A stretch of DNA of 64,000 nucleotides, from assembly GCA_038025085.1 (NCBI GenBank), contig CM076146.1, positions 10,974,001 to 11,038,000 of the forward strand. The letters run 5' to 3'. The DNA comes from Tetragonia tetragonoides (lineage: Eukaryota > Streptophyta > Magnoliopsida > Caryophyllales > Aizoaceae). Below are positions 45,355 to 57,483 of this stretch, one piece after another. A program made the position numbers and the translations under genes. The notes under the pieces are model-generated. The model was not told the origin of the DNA, searched no databases, and saw nothing but the letters and a program-made list of their open reading frames with translations. Within the stretch, counting starts at the first letter, position 1, and each line of letters begins with the position of its first letter.

Positions 45355-46039
45355 TGTTGTTGTGTTTTGTACTTAGGGGTCACAAACAACCGTGAGGGGC
45401 AGTCCCACGGCCCTTAAGGAGGTCTTGAATAAGGTCGAGGACTATCTTAGAGCAGGTCGTTCCCTATTCAAACCTACCCTTCCACCCCAGGACACCCTTT
45501 TGGTCAGGAGCTGGACACTTAGTGAAAGTGATAACTATTACAGATACGTATTCAGATACTTTTAATCAGAGAGCCATACATACAAGCATCAAAAAGAGAA
45601 CTTTAAAAGAGCATGATTTAGGAAGGAAAACTAAACATACTTCATTCTATTAAAGACAGGCATACATTCGATTAAGAGCAAAACAACAAAAAGGGATAGA
45701 AGGAATTATACCTCACATGAAGACGCCATTGCTGAGTGGCTGGGTTACACGCTCGAAGAGCCTAAGTTACAATCTACTCCTAAACTACGCTACTCTAAGA
45801 CTACTTTTTGAAGTCTCGTCAATATGAGCTCAGCTGCCTTGTTCCTCTGTTCTTCTTTGTATTTATAGGGGCTTGAGATAACTGCCCATAATCTAGCAGT
45901 TCTTCTTTTCATCCACCTTCTTCATGGTTGCTTTCCACTTCCCCACGTTCTCCACTTCTCCTGAGTGTCTTTGTGTTATGCTGGGTCTTCTATACTTGGT
46001 CTTTCGTACAACTGTCTTTTGCATAAAATACTTTTGTAC

Positions 46040-46075
<36 letters not shown>

Positions 46076-46196
46076 CTTCTATTTTATGAGTCTTTTCTTA
46101 TATTAAGACTCTTAAAGTCTTTTCATTTTGACTTTGACTTATATTGACCGACTTCTTTACTGCCTTTCTAAGTCCAATTTTATTTCGTGTGTAACA
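45355..46196 (-). repeat. T2 5' LTR
   Basis: Partner of 32009-32879. A TATA box on the minus strand lies near 45856-45866 (CTATAAATAC). Flanked on the right by the ATCTC duplicate. Confidence 0.93.
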
Positions 46197-46201
46197 ATCT
46201 C

Positions 46202-47412
46202 ATGTATTCGCTTATTCTAGTTTTCGTTGTGAAAATCTATTGTAAATGTTATCTTTATAAATATTCCAAGTCGAAGGAAAATATTTCTTTATATATTTGC
46301 CATTTATTGCTCGTCCAAATTGGTTTCCATTTGTATATAGCAATTTATATGCATTTCCTGGTTTAATGCTTTCGATAATGAATGATCCTTCCCAATTTGG
46401 AGACCGTTTCCCATAAAATTTATCTTTTTTTCCCTTTAAGAAGTATTGTTTTTCAAACTAATTCGTCTTTGGCAAACTCCTTCTTTTTTACTTTTCGATT
46501 ATAGTATTTTTCTGTTTGTTTCTTTAGCTTATGGATTTTCTGAACGCTTCGATTTGTAGGATCTCTTGATCCAATTGTTCAATATTCATAGCCACTTCAT
46601 ATTCTTGTGAAGATAGATTTAGCCTCTTCATATTCTTATGAAGATGGATTTATTTCATTAAGTATTCGTTCAGACTTAATACTCATTTTGACGGGTATTA
46701 TTGCCTCATGTCCAAATACTAATTGAGATGGAGTTACTTGTATGCTTTCTCTAGGACTAGTTCGATAAGCCCATAAAGTTTCTAAAAGTAAATCATGCCA
46801 CCTTCAAGGATTGTCTTTTATCATCTTGGCAATTCCTCTTTTTATAGTTTTGTTAGTTGATTCGGCTTGTCCATTTGCTTGGGCATAATAAGGTGTAGGA
46901 TTCGTTAATTTTACAGATAATCTTCCCAAGAAAGATTTTATTTCGTCACTATTGAATAGTTTGGCCTGATCTACTGTGATCGTCTCAGGGATTCCAAATC
47001 TGGTGAAAATGTTTTCGTTAATAAAATCCACCATATCACTTGATGTTATGTTTACAAATGGCTTAGCTTTGACCCATTTTGTGAAGTAATCAGTGGCTAC
47101 TAACACATATTTATGATGCTTGGATGAGGCAGGCCTAATTTCTCCAATAGCGTCCATTGCCCATCCTCGAAATGGCCATGGCTTGATTATACTATGGAGT
47201 TTAGTTGCTGGAACTCGTTGAATGCCACCATGTTTTTGGCATGGCCTACATCCTTTTGCATACTGTATACGATCTCGAGTAATAGTGGGCCAATAATATC
47301 CATATTGGTGTACTAATCGTCTCATTTTCTGCCCTATTTGATGAGCTCCACATATGCCTTCATGTATTTCTCCCATGACTAACAAAGCGTCATCTAGATC
47401 TAGGCACTTCAA
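46202..47412 (-). pseudogene. TD integrase
   Basis: Main frame 47412-46804: GEIHEGICGAHQIGQKMRRL, YAKGCRPCQKHGG, GWAMDAIGEIRP, VDQAKLFNSDE, NGQAESTNKTIKRG. It keeps all HHCC and DDE residues. The C-terminal part goes on in broken frames to about 46450. Near copy of the T2 integrase. Confidence 0.82.
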
Positions 47413-47514
47413 TAATATCCCACTAGAATCTTTTCGAAATAGTTGTTCTTCATCATATACATATCGATGTGCTATTAGTTTCAGTTTATTAGAGTACTTT
47501 CTTTTCGATGGTTC

Positions 47515-48363
47515 TTACAGATATTCAATTATCTCTTCTCTCCAATCATTTTCTTTTGTCATAATATCAATTTTATTGATTTTCATTATTGTTCGTTCTT
47601 CGAATGGAATAAGATCATTAGTTTTTATTGTAATATTTTCATTAGCTATTTCGTTTTCTATCCGAGGGGTGTAATATATTATTACTTCATAAAAATATTT
47701 CAGTAACTGCTTAATTCTGGCATTACCTAGAATTGTTGTCGAGCTAAAGCATTTGAAGATTCCTTTAGTTTGATTCACTATTTATTAGGAATCTCCCTTT
47801 ATGATCACGTTTTTAGCCCCTAATTCGAAAAGGTTTTCTAATCCTAAAATTAAGGCTTCATATTCTGCTCTATTGTTTGTACATGTTCCATCTAATTATA
47901 TTGCAATTTTAGTAGGAACTCTTATTGATGATATTAAATATATCACAGCTCCTACCCCTCTTTTAGTGGAGGAACCATAAAAATATTATTTCCATAGGAC
48001 TAATTCAATACAGTCCTCTTCGAATTGTATTTCTGAGTTAACTTGAATTGATGAATGATTTGCTAGGAAATCAGCCAAAGCTTGTCATTTTATCGCCTTT
48101 TGTGGTATGTATCTAATATCAAACTGGAGAAGGTGAAGACTCCATTTGTTTAGTCTTCCTTTTAGCAGTGGTTGTGAGAGCATATAATTTAATATATCTG
48201 TTGGAGATACTACTTCGATAGGTGTATACCTAGTCTCTGTGTCTTCTAAGGTCTTTGATAAGTAGAACACTGCTTGTTCTTTTCCATTATCATTTTCTTG
48301 TATCAATAAACATCCCATTGACGTATCTTTAATCGAAAGATATAGTCTTAATGATTTTCCCAT
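47515..48363 (-). pseudogene. TD RNase H region, broken
   Basis: 48363-48085 is the first RNase H (LYLSIKDTSMGCLLIQENDN, VFYLSKTLEDTETRYTPIE), with an internal deletion compared with T2 before VVSPTDIL. 47778-47515 is the end of the second RNase H (MNQTKGIFKCFSSTTILGNA). The part between is in scattered frames. Confidence 0.7.
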
Positions 48364-48467
48364 TCGCAGTGGGATTAAAACTGGTGGCTCAGATAAATAT
48401 TGTTTTATCTTTTCGAACGTCTCTTGGTGTATTGGTTTTCATTGGAATTATTCTCCTTCTTTGGATC

Positions 48468-49276
48468 TTATAGTGATGAGAAATTCCTGGTTTTATCTGC
48501 CAGATTTGATATGAATCTTCGAATGAAATTGATTTGCCCCAAGAATATCTGAAGTTCCTTTTTGTTCGTAGGGGGTTTTGCTTCTAATATTACTTTCCCC
48601 TTATTCCTATCAATTTCGGTTCCTCTTTGATGGATAAGAAATCCAAGAAAGTTCCCTGCTTGGACTCTAAAAGCATATTTGAGTGGGTTCATCTTTCATT
48701 TGTATTTTCGCATTCGTTTGAATGAATTTTCTAGATGATCCAAATGTTCTTTGTGGGATTGTGATTTTTTTACAACATCATCTATGTATACCTCCATAAA
48801 TTTTCCTATCATGTCCTGAAATAGGTAATTCATAGTCATTTGATACGTTGCCCCTGCATTCTTAAGGTCAAAGGGCATGACGATTCATTCGAATGTCCCT
48901 AAAGATCCTAGACACCTGAATGATGTTTTGTGCCTATCTTCTTTGGCTATTCGTAGTTGATAATACCCTGAATATCCATCCACAAATGATAGAATCTTTT
49001 TTTTTGCTCATCAAAGGATAGAATCTTATGTTGAGACGCTGCATCAATTAGAGTATCAGCCACTAGCATAGGATACTCGTCTTTTGGACTCGCCCTATTC
49101 AAGTCTCTAAAATCTATACATACTCTAATTTTTCCATTCTTTTTGATCACTCGAACCACATTTGCCAACCATTCTACATATTTGACTGGCCTTATGAATT
49201 TCGCTTCCAGTAAATTCTCTATCTCCTTTTTAACTCCCAATACTACTTCTAGGGCTATCCTTCGTGGAGGTTGCAT
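48468..49276 (-). pseudogene. TD reverse transcriptase, broken
   Basis: 49276-48947 (VIKKNGKIRVCIDFRDLNRA), 48878-48696 (VYIDDVVKKSQSHKEH) and 48692-48468 (GNFLGFLIHQRGTEID). The frame changes between the pieces. The insertion TTTTTTTTTGCTCATCAAAG near 48999-49018 looks like a short duplication. Confidence 0.8.
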
Positions 49277-49354
49277 AATTGGTCAATAATCTTTTTTTAT
49301 GGGTAGCTCATGTTGGGCTATTCGAGTAACAATCTCATGCATTTCATGGTGGGC

Positions 49355-49627
49355 CTAAGCAAAGCAATCCTTGTATTTGTTTAGGATTTTAATAAAGTCT
49401 TCTTTTTCTTCCATGGTTAGTTTTGCACAGATATAAGTTATTCTAGGATTTTCTTTAGTTCCCATATTAACTTCTTCTAATGGATCTTGTATCTCCATTT
49501 TTATGTCTTCGTTCTTTTTCCAGATTCGTTCTGGTACCTCATATAGGATATTATCGCCTTGTATTTCTTTTACCTCATTTGTCATTGCATGAATTAACTT
49601 TTGCTCGTTGTTTAATCCTACTACCAC
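49355..49627 (-). pseudogene. TD pol linker
   Basis: Counterpart of T2 40456-40941, shorter. Ends KILNKYKDCFA before a stop. Confidence 0.65.
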
Positions 49628-49787
49628 TCTTAGTGTTTTATCTAAAGCATTCTTTAATTCAACTACATAATCACTTTCTTCGTAAAAACATTTGTATTAA
49701 TTCGAATAGAGTTTTTACAAGCTATTGTCCTAGACATAATAACTATTTAAAATAAGATAATAATTACAACTATTTCTATTCCTATGT

Positions 49788-50621
49788 CTAGGAAGCTGTA
49801 ATCTTCAAAGGTCCTTCCTTTAACTTGTTTCTAAAATCTCTGGCCTTTGCTTCGATGTCTTCTCCTTGCCTTCGCTTGGCTCCTTTCTGTTGTTGTTCTT
49901 CGAGCACCTCTATTCGAATTGGTGCGCATTCCCCTGTGTAGAACCTGGCTTCCACAAAGTTAGCATTAGTTAAATGAGGCTTTTCTTCTGCCTTCACAGT
50001 TTTAAATTTTTCGTCATTTCAAACTATTAGAATTTGGTGTAAAGTAGATGGTATGAAATAATTGCTATGGATCCATTCTCTTCCTAGTAATGCTTGATAA
50101 CTAGAACTAGTGTCAACTATAAAAAATGCAGTATAGGAAATCGTATTCCTTACTTTAATCTTGACTGGTAGCAGTCCATTCGTTTTAGTGGCTTGCCCAG
50201 AGAAACCATATACTGCTACATCTGCAATTATTAAATCATTCGTGGAGTTTCCTAAAAATGGAAGAGTAGATAATGGTAGTACATTTACGGCTGCTCCATT
50301 ATCAATTAAAACCCTATTTATACCTATATTATCAATTTCTACTTTGATATATTGGGTCTTAATATGATTATTATTTATGGCTTTTATATCCAATAAATCT
50401 TTTAAAACTGGGTCTACGTCATGTTCACAAGCACAGGCTTGTGTTTCTTCGAAATCTAATTTATTTAAATGTTCATAACACCTTAAATCTGGAAGTGTAT
50501 TTTCGATGAATTCATATGGTGAGTCATCTAAAGGAGAAGGTAAGCTTCCTCTGGTGGAGAAGACATACCTGTTTGGGCCACAAATTCGTAAGCCTCCTCT
50601 TCCCCCTCGATCTCGTGTCAT
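49788..50621 (-). pseudogene. TD protease region
   Basis: 50621-50019 has the same INRVLIDNGAAVNVLPLSTL loop and VYGFSGQATKTNG; 49997-49788 is the end (RFYTGECAPIRIEVLEE). A frame break lies near 50010. Confidence 0.72.
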
Positions 50622-51607
50622 CGAGGTTGACCCCTGCTTTGCCCTTCTTGATGGATCTCTGGGTGCATGATCTCCACCATGCTAATTTCTGCATTGTCTT
50701 CGAAGTTCAAGGCACGATGTACACCTTGCGTTCGTGCAAACTTCTCATCATTGACGTAAATTTCTATTCCGTCATCATATTCGTCTTCTTCTCTTTCTCT
50801 TCTTTCGAACTTGCTTGAGTGAACTTTCACATCCCTCTTTTGATCACTTAAGGTGTCTATATCCACCCCCTCGTTTTCTTTGGTTGAACATTTGATTTGT
50901 CCAACCTAAATTTGCAATGTTCGTTTTGACATTTCATCCTCATTAATCTTCAGTTGGTTGATGAGGACTTCTTGTTGCATTTTGATTGCAACTTGAGCTC
51001 TTGCATGACTCAATTTCTCAGCCACCTGGCTTGTGTTTCTTCGAAATCTAATTTATTTAAATGTTCATAACACCTTAAATCTAATTCATATGGTGAGTCA
51101 TCTAAAGGAGAAGGTAAGCTTCTTTCTAACTTTGGTGGAGAAGACATACCTGTTTGGGCCACAAATTTGTAGGCCTTTTCTTCCTCCTCGATCTCGTGTC
51201 ATTGAGGTTGATCCCTGCTTTGCCCTTCTTGATGGATCTCTGGGTGCATGATCTCCACTATGCTAATTTCTGCCTTGTCTTCAAGTTCAAGGCACGTTGT
51301 ACAGCTTGCGTTCGTGCAAACTTCTCGTCATTGACGTAAATTTCTATTCCGTCATCATATTCGTCTTCTTCTCTTTCTCTTCTTTCAAACTTGCTTGAGT
51401 GAACTTTCACATCCCTCTTTTGATCACTTAAGGTGTCTATATCCACCCCCTCGTTTTCTCTTGTTGAACATTTGATTTGTCCTACCTGAATTTGCAATGT
51501 TCCTTTTGACATTGCATCCTCATTAATCTTCAGTTGGTTGATGAGGGCTTCTTGTTGCATTTTCATTGCAACTTGAGCTCTTGCATGACTCAATTTCTCA
51601 GCCACCT
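50436..51607. repeat. Tandem duplication of about 0.58 kb in TD gag-pol
   Basis: Copy 1 starts at 50436 (GGCTTGTGTTTCTTCGAAAT) and copy 2 at 51028 with the same sequence; both end with GCCACCTG (51021-51028 and 51600-51607). The copies differ by small indels and scattered substitutions, so the duplication is not recent. T2 has a single copy. Confidence 0.85.
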
Positions 51608-52337
51608 GTCTTCGTTCCTGGGCTTTCGTAGAGATGTTTCCCAATTGAGTCATGTTGGAGGGTCGGGTATCTTCGAAATACCCTGAAGTCCTCATACTTT
51701 GTAGAAGCAATCCTCCTCTTAGGGCATATCTTCCCCCCAATATGTCACCTCTACCTCCTCGATACCCCCTTCCTGCAGGAAACGCATCCGTTTGTGGACA
51801 TTTGGGTATTCCATAGTTTCTTTGGTAGGCTGGCACCCAATTCGGATCATTGGGTATAATTTGTAGACGCACTAATTTGAAGTGCAGAATATCAGAACAG
51901 TCAGGACATAGTACTTTCTGTACGCCTTTCAGATTGGTAGCAATTTTCGGAGTTACTACCCCTTCTGTTTCGAGTGCTTCTTTATATGTTTTGTCCCTGT
52001 CATTGGCTGTTTGCTCTTTGTTAACAGGTCTTACCTCTTGCTGATGTACTTCGATGTCATCAGCAGATTCTATTCCTAAGGTGACCCTTTCGACATAGGT
52101 CAGCTCGACAATTCCTAGTTCCTTTTGCTTGGCAACGAACCTTCGGAATATCTGACATTGATTAGTAGTGTGTAGTGTATTCATGTGCCACCTACACATT
52201 CCTTCCAATCCTTCATCCTTGACCTTTGGCAAGGTTAAAATGCCTTGATCTATGTACCTGTTGAACATGATGTTGGTCATTTTCGTGTAATTCGATACCT
52301 GTAACCACGAAATGGTAGATGTTTCAATATCTATCAT
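51258..52337 (-). pseudogene. TD gag C-terminal part with zinc knuckle
   Basis: 359-codon frame, close to T2 42876-41845: CRWHMNTLHTTNQC knuckle, GRGYRGGRGDILGG box and acidic tail. The last part overlaps the tandem duplication. Confidence 0.72.
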
Positions 52338-52440
52338 GTTTATTTGTAAGATCTGCTGAAACGATCTTTTTTCTATTTATGTTTTGTCTTCCTCAGGAAA
52401 AAAGCAGTTCCTTATCCTCTATCTTCTTCTGTATAATATT

Positions 52441-54225
52441 TCAAAAATATGTACAGTCACTAGTTTTGCGGGTTGTAGTATTATGCCATTTACAGTATGG
52501 TTTCTTTTCCAATTCTGAATTCGAGGGTATCCTAATATTCTTGGTCCTCCTAATTTTCTTATTAGTAAGTAACCAATCGAATATCTTATTGGTTTGTGTT
52601 GTATCAAAGGTATACTTCTTTGGTTTCCCACCTATTTCGACAAACACGTCTTTCTTTTCGAGTTTAGGACAATAGAAAGGTGGCCCTTTCTTAAATTCAG
52701 TATAATCTATTTCGAATGAATCCTCAAAACCCCATGGTGCTTCTACTTCGAATGCATTAAAGCCTTGGTGTTTTCTTTGACTCCCTTCTCTTAGCATATT
52801 TTCATATCGTATTGCACTTTCTGCTAATTCCCTAAAGTTATGGAATGGAAGACCATCGAATTTCATTCTATATTCTATAGCCATAGTTTCTTTAGCTAAT
52901 TGTACAAATTCTTTTTCAGGTAAATTTGTATGACAACGTATTCTAGCCCTTTTAAATCTAGACAGATATTCTTCTACTGACTCTCCAGTATGCTGCCTGA
53001 TCCTAGCTAAGTCACTCATCGAAATGTCAGGATCTGTTCTGGCAAAGTGATTTTGGAAATAAAATTGCATTCCTTCCTAGCTATGTATCGAGTTTGGGGC
53101 TAGGCTTATATACCAATTGAAGGCAGTTCCAGTTAAAGAACTAGGGAACATTCGAAGTCATAGATATTCATCATCTGTTGCTTCCCTACATTGACATGAT
53201 AATCTAGCTACATGCTCTAAAGCAAAAACATTATCTTCGCCTGAAAATAATGTAAAGTCAGGGACTCTAAATGCTCGAGGAAATGGATGTGCTCTATCCA
53301 CCCAATCAAGGTAAGGCTTACTCGTTAAAGGCCTATGTACTTTTCTTAAGGTTGGACCGTATAGCCTTTCCACGATTTTTTCAATCTGTGATTGAATGGG
53401 TTCTTCCCCCATCATCCCTGATATCGAGTAGGGATATGCAGTAGGTTGTGCATTGTATGGATGATTATTGTTATCATTCATTCCATATCTAGGATTATTT
53501 TATTGTGAATTTTGGCCAAAACTTGCTGGCCTCCTTCCCTGATAATTCCCTTCGAAAGGAGGATAGGGATTTCCTTGTCCTATTGGGATGTGTCCGTGTG
53601 GATTAGCCTCGGACTACATAGGCTGTGAAGATATATTAGATGTCCTTGGATATTCGAAAGGAATCCCAGGGGTTTTATCTTTCCCTATGTTACTTCTATC
53701 TTCTGAAGGTCCTAAACCCAGATTCGTATTTATCCAAGGGAAAGATGTCAAATAATAGGATTCGATGGTTGGCCTATTTCGAAATTCCTAAATGCTCGTT
53801 GAGGCTCCCTTGGGAAACCTGGTGGTGGATACCCTATAGGTGACTCGGTATTATTCCCTATGGGCATTTTATCTTTTAAAGTTCCCTCGGCCAACTGTAT
53901 GACCCTTTCGATGAGTTGGTTATGCTTTTCTATATGTGGCTCTAGATTAACTGTCACATTGGTTGCCATGCTTTTCGACAAGGCTGAAAATGTAGAATTA
54001 AAGATCTCATTTATACCTAGTATAATTTTATTTACTTCTCTAGCCAGACTATCTTTCGAATCTGCAGCTACGCTTTCTAAAATTTGGTGACAACCCCTTT
54101 AAGTTTCATGTGCTAAGGCTCTATATTGATCATTATATTCTTTTCGTTGGCTTTCTCGAGCAGCCAATAGAATTTCTTTCATACACTCAACTTCTCATAA
54201 ATTTCGTGTATTTCAAATCTTGGTT
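52441..54225 (-). pseudogene. TD gag, N-terminal and capsid parts, broken and 5' truncated
   Basis: 53070-52441 (FQNHFARTDPDISMSDLARI and a first knuckle CKWHNTTTRKTSDC in which the second His is Arg), 53481-53158 (FTLFSGEDNVFALEHVARL) and 53981-53748 (GYPPPGFPREPQRAF). Similarity to T2 gag ends at about 54225, inside the N-terminal part, so the start codon, leader and LTR are missing. Confidence 0.75.
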
Positions 54226-54448
54226 TTCAAGTATCGAGTCATAAAAATCACTTGCATTTCCATGAAATGGTTTTGAGGAGAAAGAACTCGCTCACTTGAC
54301 TGTCGAGAGGAAGAAGAAAGAGAGAGGGAAGCGCGTGACAAAATGCCATTATATTTTCGCTATATTACAAATCTACGATTATGGTCCACCCAACATAGAT
54401 GGACGGAGGTCCACATAAAAAAAAAAATCACATGGTGGCCTAACAAGA
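54226..54448. other. Unassigned junction between TD and the LINE
   Basis: 223 bp not matched to either. It may be host DNA or the target of the LINE. No gene seen. Confidence 0.5.
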
Positions 54449-54489
54449 CTTTTTTTTTTCTTTTGGCAACTAGCAATACATATATTAGA

Positions 54490-55074
54490 CACTTTATATT
54501 TCCTAACTTGAGATCCAAGACAATGAGATGAGTTAACTTCAGCACTAGGCACTTTAACAAAAACTAGATGACCAAAAGTATTAAAACACATCCTAATGTC
54601 CTGAATTAAGTCAGCTACTTCCATGGGAGCAACTTGATCACCCTTCAACATCTTAACCAACAGCAGGCTATCCGTGCGTATTGTAACTGAACACCAAGTC
54701 TTCTGAGCAACCCACGAAAGACCACGGAGACATGCAACCATCTCCGCATTGAGAGCTGAATCATGCAGTAGCCAGTCTAAACCTGCACCATTACTCAGAT
54801 TAAGATCAGTATCCAATAAACACCAAGCCACACCTGCTCGTAGAGTAACTGAGTCCCAAGAACCATCTATACATAAAATTTTCATTACTGGTTGAGAATT
54901 ACTCCACACAGCAGTATAAATGAGAGGTTGCTGCAACATATCCTCATTCTGCTCAGCAGTTTTCCTTAAATTTATTCCTGTAGCTGCAGTCTGAGCAGCC
55001 AAAAAACAGGACGCAGCCCAATTGTTAGCTAGATCAATAATCTCCTCAGGCTTAGCTCTCTCTCTGCAAAACAC
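54490..55074 (-). pseudogene. LINE RNase H domain
   Basis: MKILCIDGSWDSVTLRAGVA (first Asp), NAEMVACLRGLSWVA (Glu), VTIRTDSLLLVKML (Asp). This is the RNase H of plant L1 elements, related to cellular RNase HI. It overlaps the previous frame by 23 bp and is in another frame. Confidence 0.8.
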
Positions 55075-55402
55075 CAGAGTTTCTAGCCAACCAAATACTC
55101 CAAAGCAAGGCAGCTAAAAGTATAAGACCCCTAGAATCACAACCATCACTCTTGAAGAAGTACTCAATGAGATCAGCAAGCCATGAATTAAAGGAAGTGA
55201 AGGTGTTTGCATCAGGATTTATCCCCAATGGACCACAACGCCAAATATGCTTGACAAAACTACAGTCTCGAAAAAGATGATCAAGAGACTCCTGTCCATC
55301 CAAACAAAACACACATTGATCCTGATTACTCATACCCCTCTGAATCAAATTATCCTTAAGAGAAGAGCATTGTGAAGTAATTTCCATAAGAAAAGCTTCC
55401 AA
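55052..55402 (-). pseudogene. LINE zinc-binding region (zf-RVT)
   Basis: Reads MSNQDQCVFCLDGQESLDHL, then FRDCSFVKHIW: C-x2-C ... H ... C, the zinc-binding region after LINE RT. Confidence 0.78.
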
Positions 55403-57483
55403 TTAGGCACAAGAGAAGAAGCCCAAATAAATCTCCAGACTCGCCTCTTCCACGCCACAGCTCCATCAAGTATCTGGGATTCAGAACCAAGAACTGCATA
55501 ACCAGACTTAACAGTGTACTTACCCGAGAAAGTCCAACGCCAATAGCATACATCCTTCCCTAAATCTGGACAAATGTCAGTGGCAAGTATTTTGACAGCA
55601 TTCTGTAAATCAAAGAAATGGCTAACCTTAGCATGATCCCAAGTGGAGCCATTGCTGTCCAAAAGTTCACTAACCCACAGAGGCTTATGACCAACAATTC
55701 CAGGTTTGAAAGATACAGCAGTCCTACACGCCCAAATATCCTCCTCTATTTTAACACCTTGACCAGAACGGATCCTCCATGGTAGCCCTAATGACGCCAC
55801 ACAAGCACCAGCTAGAACACTCCGCCAACCCCACATAGCATCAGATCGAATATGCCTCTTATTAGCAACTGTCCAGATAGGACCCCCACCATACCTAGCC
55901 TTATATACTTCAGAGATAAGCAAGTTCTCCTCATTTTTAATGCGCCATGCCATCTTAGCCAACAAAGCCTGATTAAAAGTTGAAATATCACGAATACCCA
56001 AGCCACCCACAACCTTAGGAGGAGATAGAACTTCCTTACTCTTCCAATAAATACCTCTTCTCTCCGTTGAGCTTTGCCACCAAAAAGTTTCCATAATCGA
56101 ATTAATTTTGTTGCAAATAGATCTTCGAACCAGGAAGATGGAAATAACATGCAAGCTTAAAGCCGTGAGAACAGCATTAATTAAGACCAATCTTCCTGCT
56201 GCAGATAACCCAATATGATGCCAGAGACGAAGTTTAGCTACCACTGGCACTTTATCAATAAAAAAATTGAAGCTTGACTTCTTCTGCCTATCAAAAATAA
56301 CCGGAGTCCCAAGACATTTTCCAAGCTCAGCTTGAGAATTGACATTTAAAATGCTTCGAAAAAAGATCCTTAGAAAGAGGGGGAGAATTATCACTAATCT
56401 TGATAAAGGATTCTTGCATATTGACTACTTCACCCGAGACAGAACACAAGTCAGAAACAATGCTACTAATAGTATTGCAGGAAGTATGTGTAGCATGAAA
56501 GAACAACAAAGCATCATCCGCAAAGAAAAGATGAGAAATCGGAGGCGCTGTTCTCGCAACGTTAATACCTTTGAACACCCCAATATCCTGAGCATGTGAA
56601 AGCATTGAAGAGAAGGCCTCAATACACAGTGCAAACAAATAAGGTGAAAGCGGATCACCCTGACGCAGGCCTGATCTGCGTGGTTTGAAAGGTGCAGAAG
56701 GCTCACCATTAAAGATAATAGCATATGAAACAGTTGAGACACGCTACATAATTACCTGAATCCAACGATCAGGGAACCTGCATTTCTCCAATACCAACTC
56801 AAGAAAGTGCCAATCCACTTGATCATAAGCCTTATTGAGGTCCAGCTTTAAAGCAGCTAAGAATTTAGACCCATGCTTCTTTCTTTTAAAATGGGAAAAT
56901 ACTTCGTTTGCCACAAGGCAACTATCAGCAATTAACCTCCCAGGAATAAAAGCATTTTGAAAGGGACTGATCAGTTTTGCAATCACCTTCTTGAGTCTAG
57001 TGATGAGGACTTTTGAGGTGCATTTATAAATCACATTGCATAAGCTTATTGGCCTGAACTGAGAAACAGAATCTGGGTTCTTTGATTTGAGGATCAAGAC
57101 AATATAAGTGAAATTAATTTCCTTCAAGAGAAAACCAGAGTTGAGAACCTCCAAAACAGCATCAGTAACCTAATCACCCACAATTGGCTAAAGCTTTTGA
57201 TAAAAACAAGCTGGAATACCATACGGACCAGGCGCTTTGGTTCCCTTCATAGCAAACATGGACTTCTTAACTTCTTCACGTGAAAAAGGCAGCTGAAGAT
57301 GAGCAATATCCTCTTCATCAGGAGCACGCTGAACCAAACCAATTGAGTTTTGCAACAGATCATAAGAAACAAGACTTTAGTGATTTAAAAAGTCATGAAG
57401 ATACGCTTCAGTGATCCTAGTAAGTGGCTCCAAGTAGGTAGTTACTCTTTCTTCAATAGCATTCCACTTGTACTGCCCAATGC
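55345..57483 (-). pseudogene. LINE reverse transcriptase, broken
   Basis: 57154-56744: FRPISLCNVIYKCTSKVL, FQNAFIPGRLIADS, LKLDLNKAYDQVDW (catalytic Asp). 56742-56327: AFSSMLSHAQ region and LFFADDALLFFHAT with the FADD box. 56394-55345: thumb and connection (TERRGIYWKSKEVLSPPKVV). Upstream of 57154 the sense continues to about 57480 (GTKAPGPYGIPACFY) after a stop. Frames change at about 56740 and 56390. Confidence 0.85.

Larger units (their letters stand above)
32009..46196 (-). mobile_element. T2: complete Tat-type retrotransposon with antisense PMD-like gene
   Basis: 14.2 kb with LTRs at 32009-32879 and 45355-46196 and ATCTC duplicates at 32004-32008 and 46197-46201. On the minus strand: 5' LTR, primer site, leader with SINE fragment, gag (44936-41845), protease (41823-40987), RT, RNase H, second RNase H and integrase (to 37576), noncoding block, antisense gene (36480-33153), 3' LTR. 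All domains are present but each ORF has stops or shifts, so this copy is dead. It is younger than TD, in which it sits. Confidence 0.92.
24562..54225 (-). mobile_element. TD: old Tat element, host of the T3, solo LTR and T2 insertions
   Basis: Pieces, left to right: antisense PMD-like pseudogene (24562-27249), 3' noncoding region (27250-27432 and 31471-32008), then after T2 the pol remnants (46202-50621) and gag (51258-54225), all minus except the antisense gene. It is closely parallel to T2 along its length: segments 31555-31990 and 46200 onward match T2 36770-37320 and 37335 onward. Neither LTR is in view: the left end is cut by T3, and the right end stops inside the N-terminal part of gag at about 54225. 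Confidence 0.8.
54449..57483 (-). mobile_element. 5'-truncated L1-type LINE
   Basis: Minus-strand non-LTR element. Its 3' end is an A-rich tail, seen as a T run at 54450-54462. It contains reverse transcriptase, a zinc-binding region and RNase H in that order. There is no endonuclease and no ORF1, so it stops at about 57483, a usual 5' truncation. I do not find the target duplication. Confidence 0.85.
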
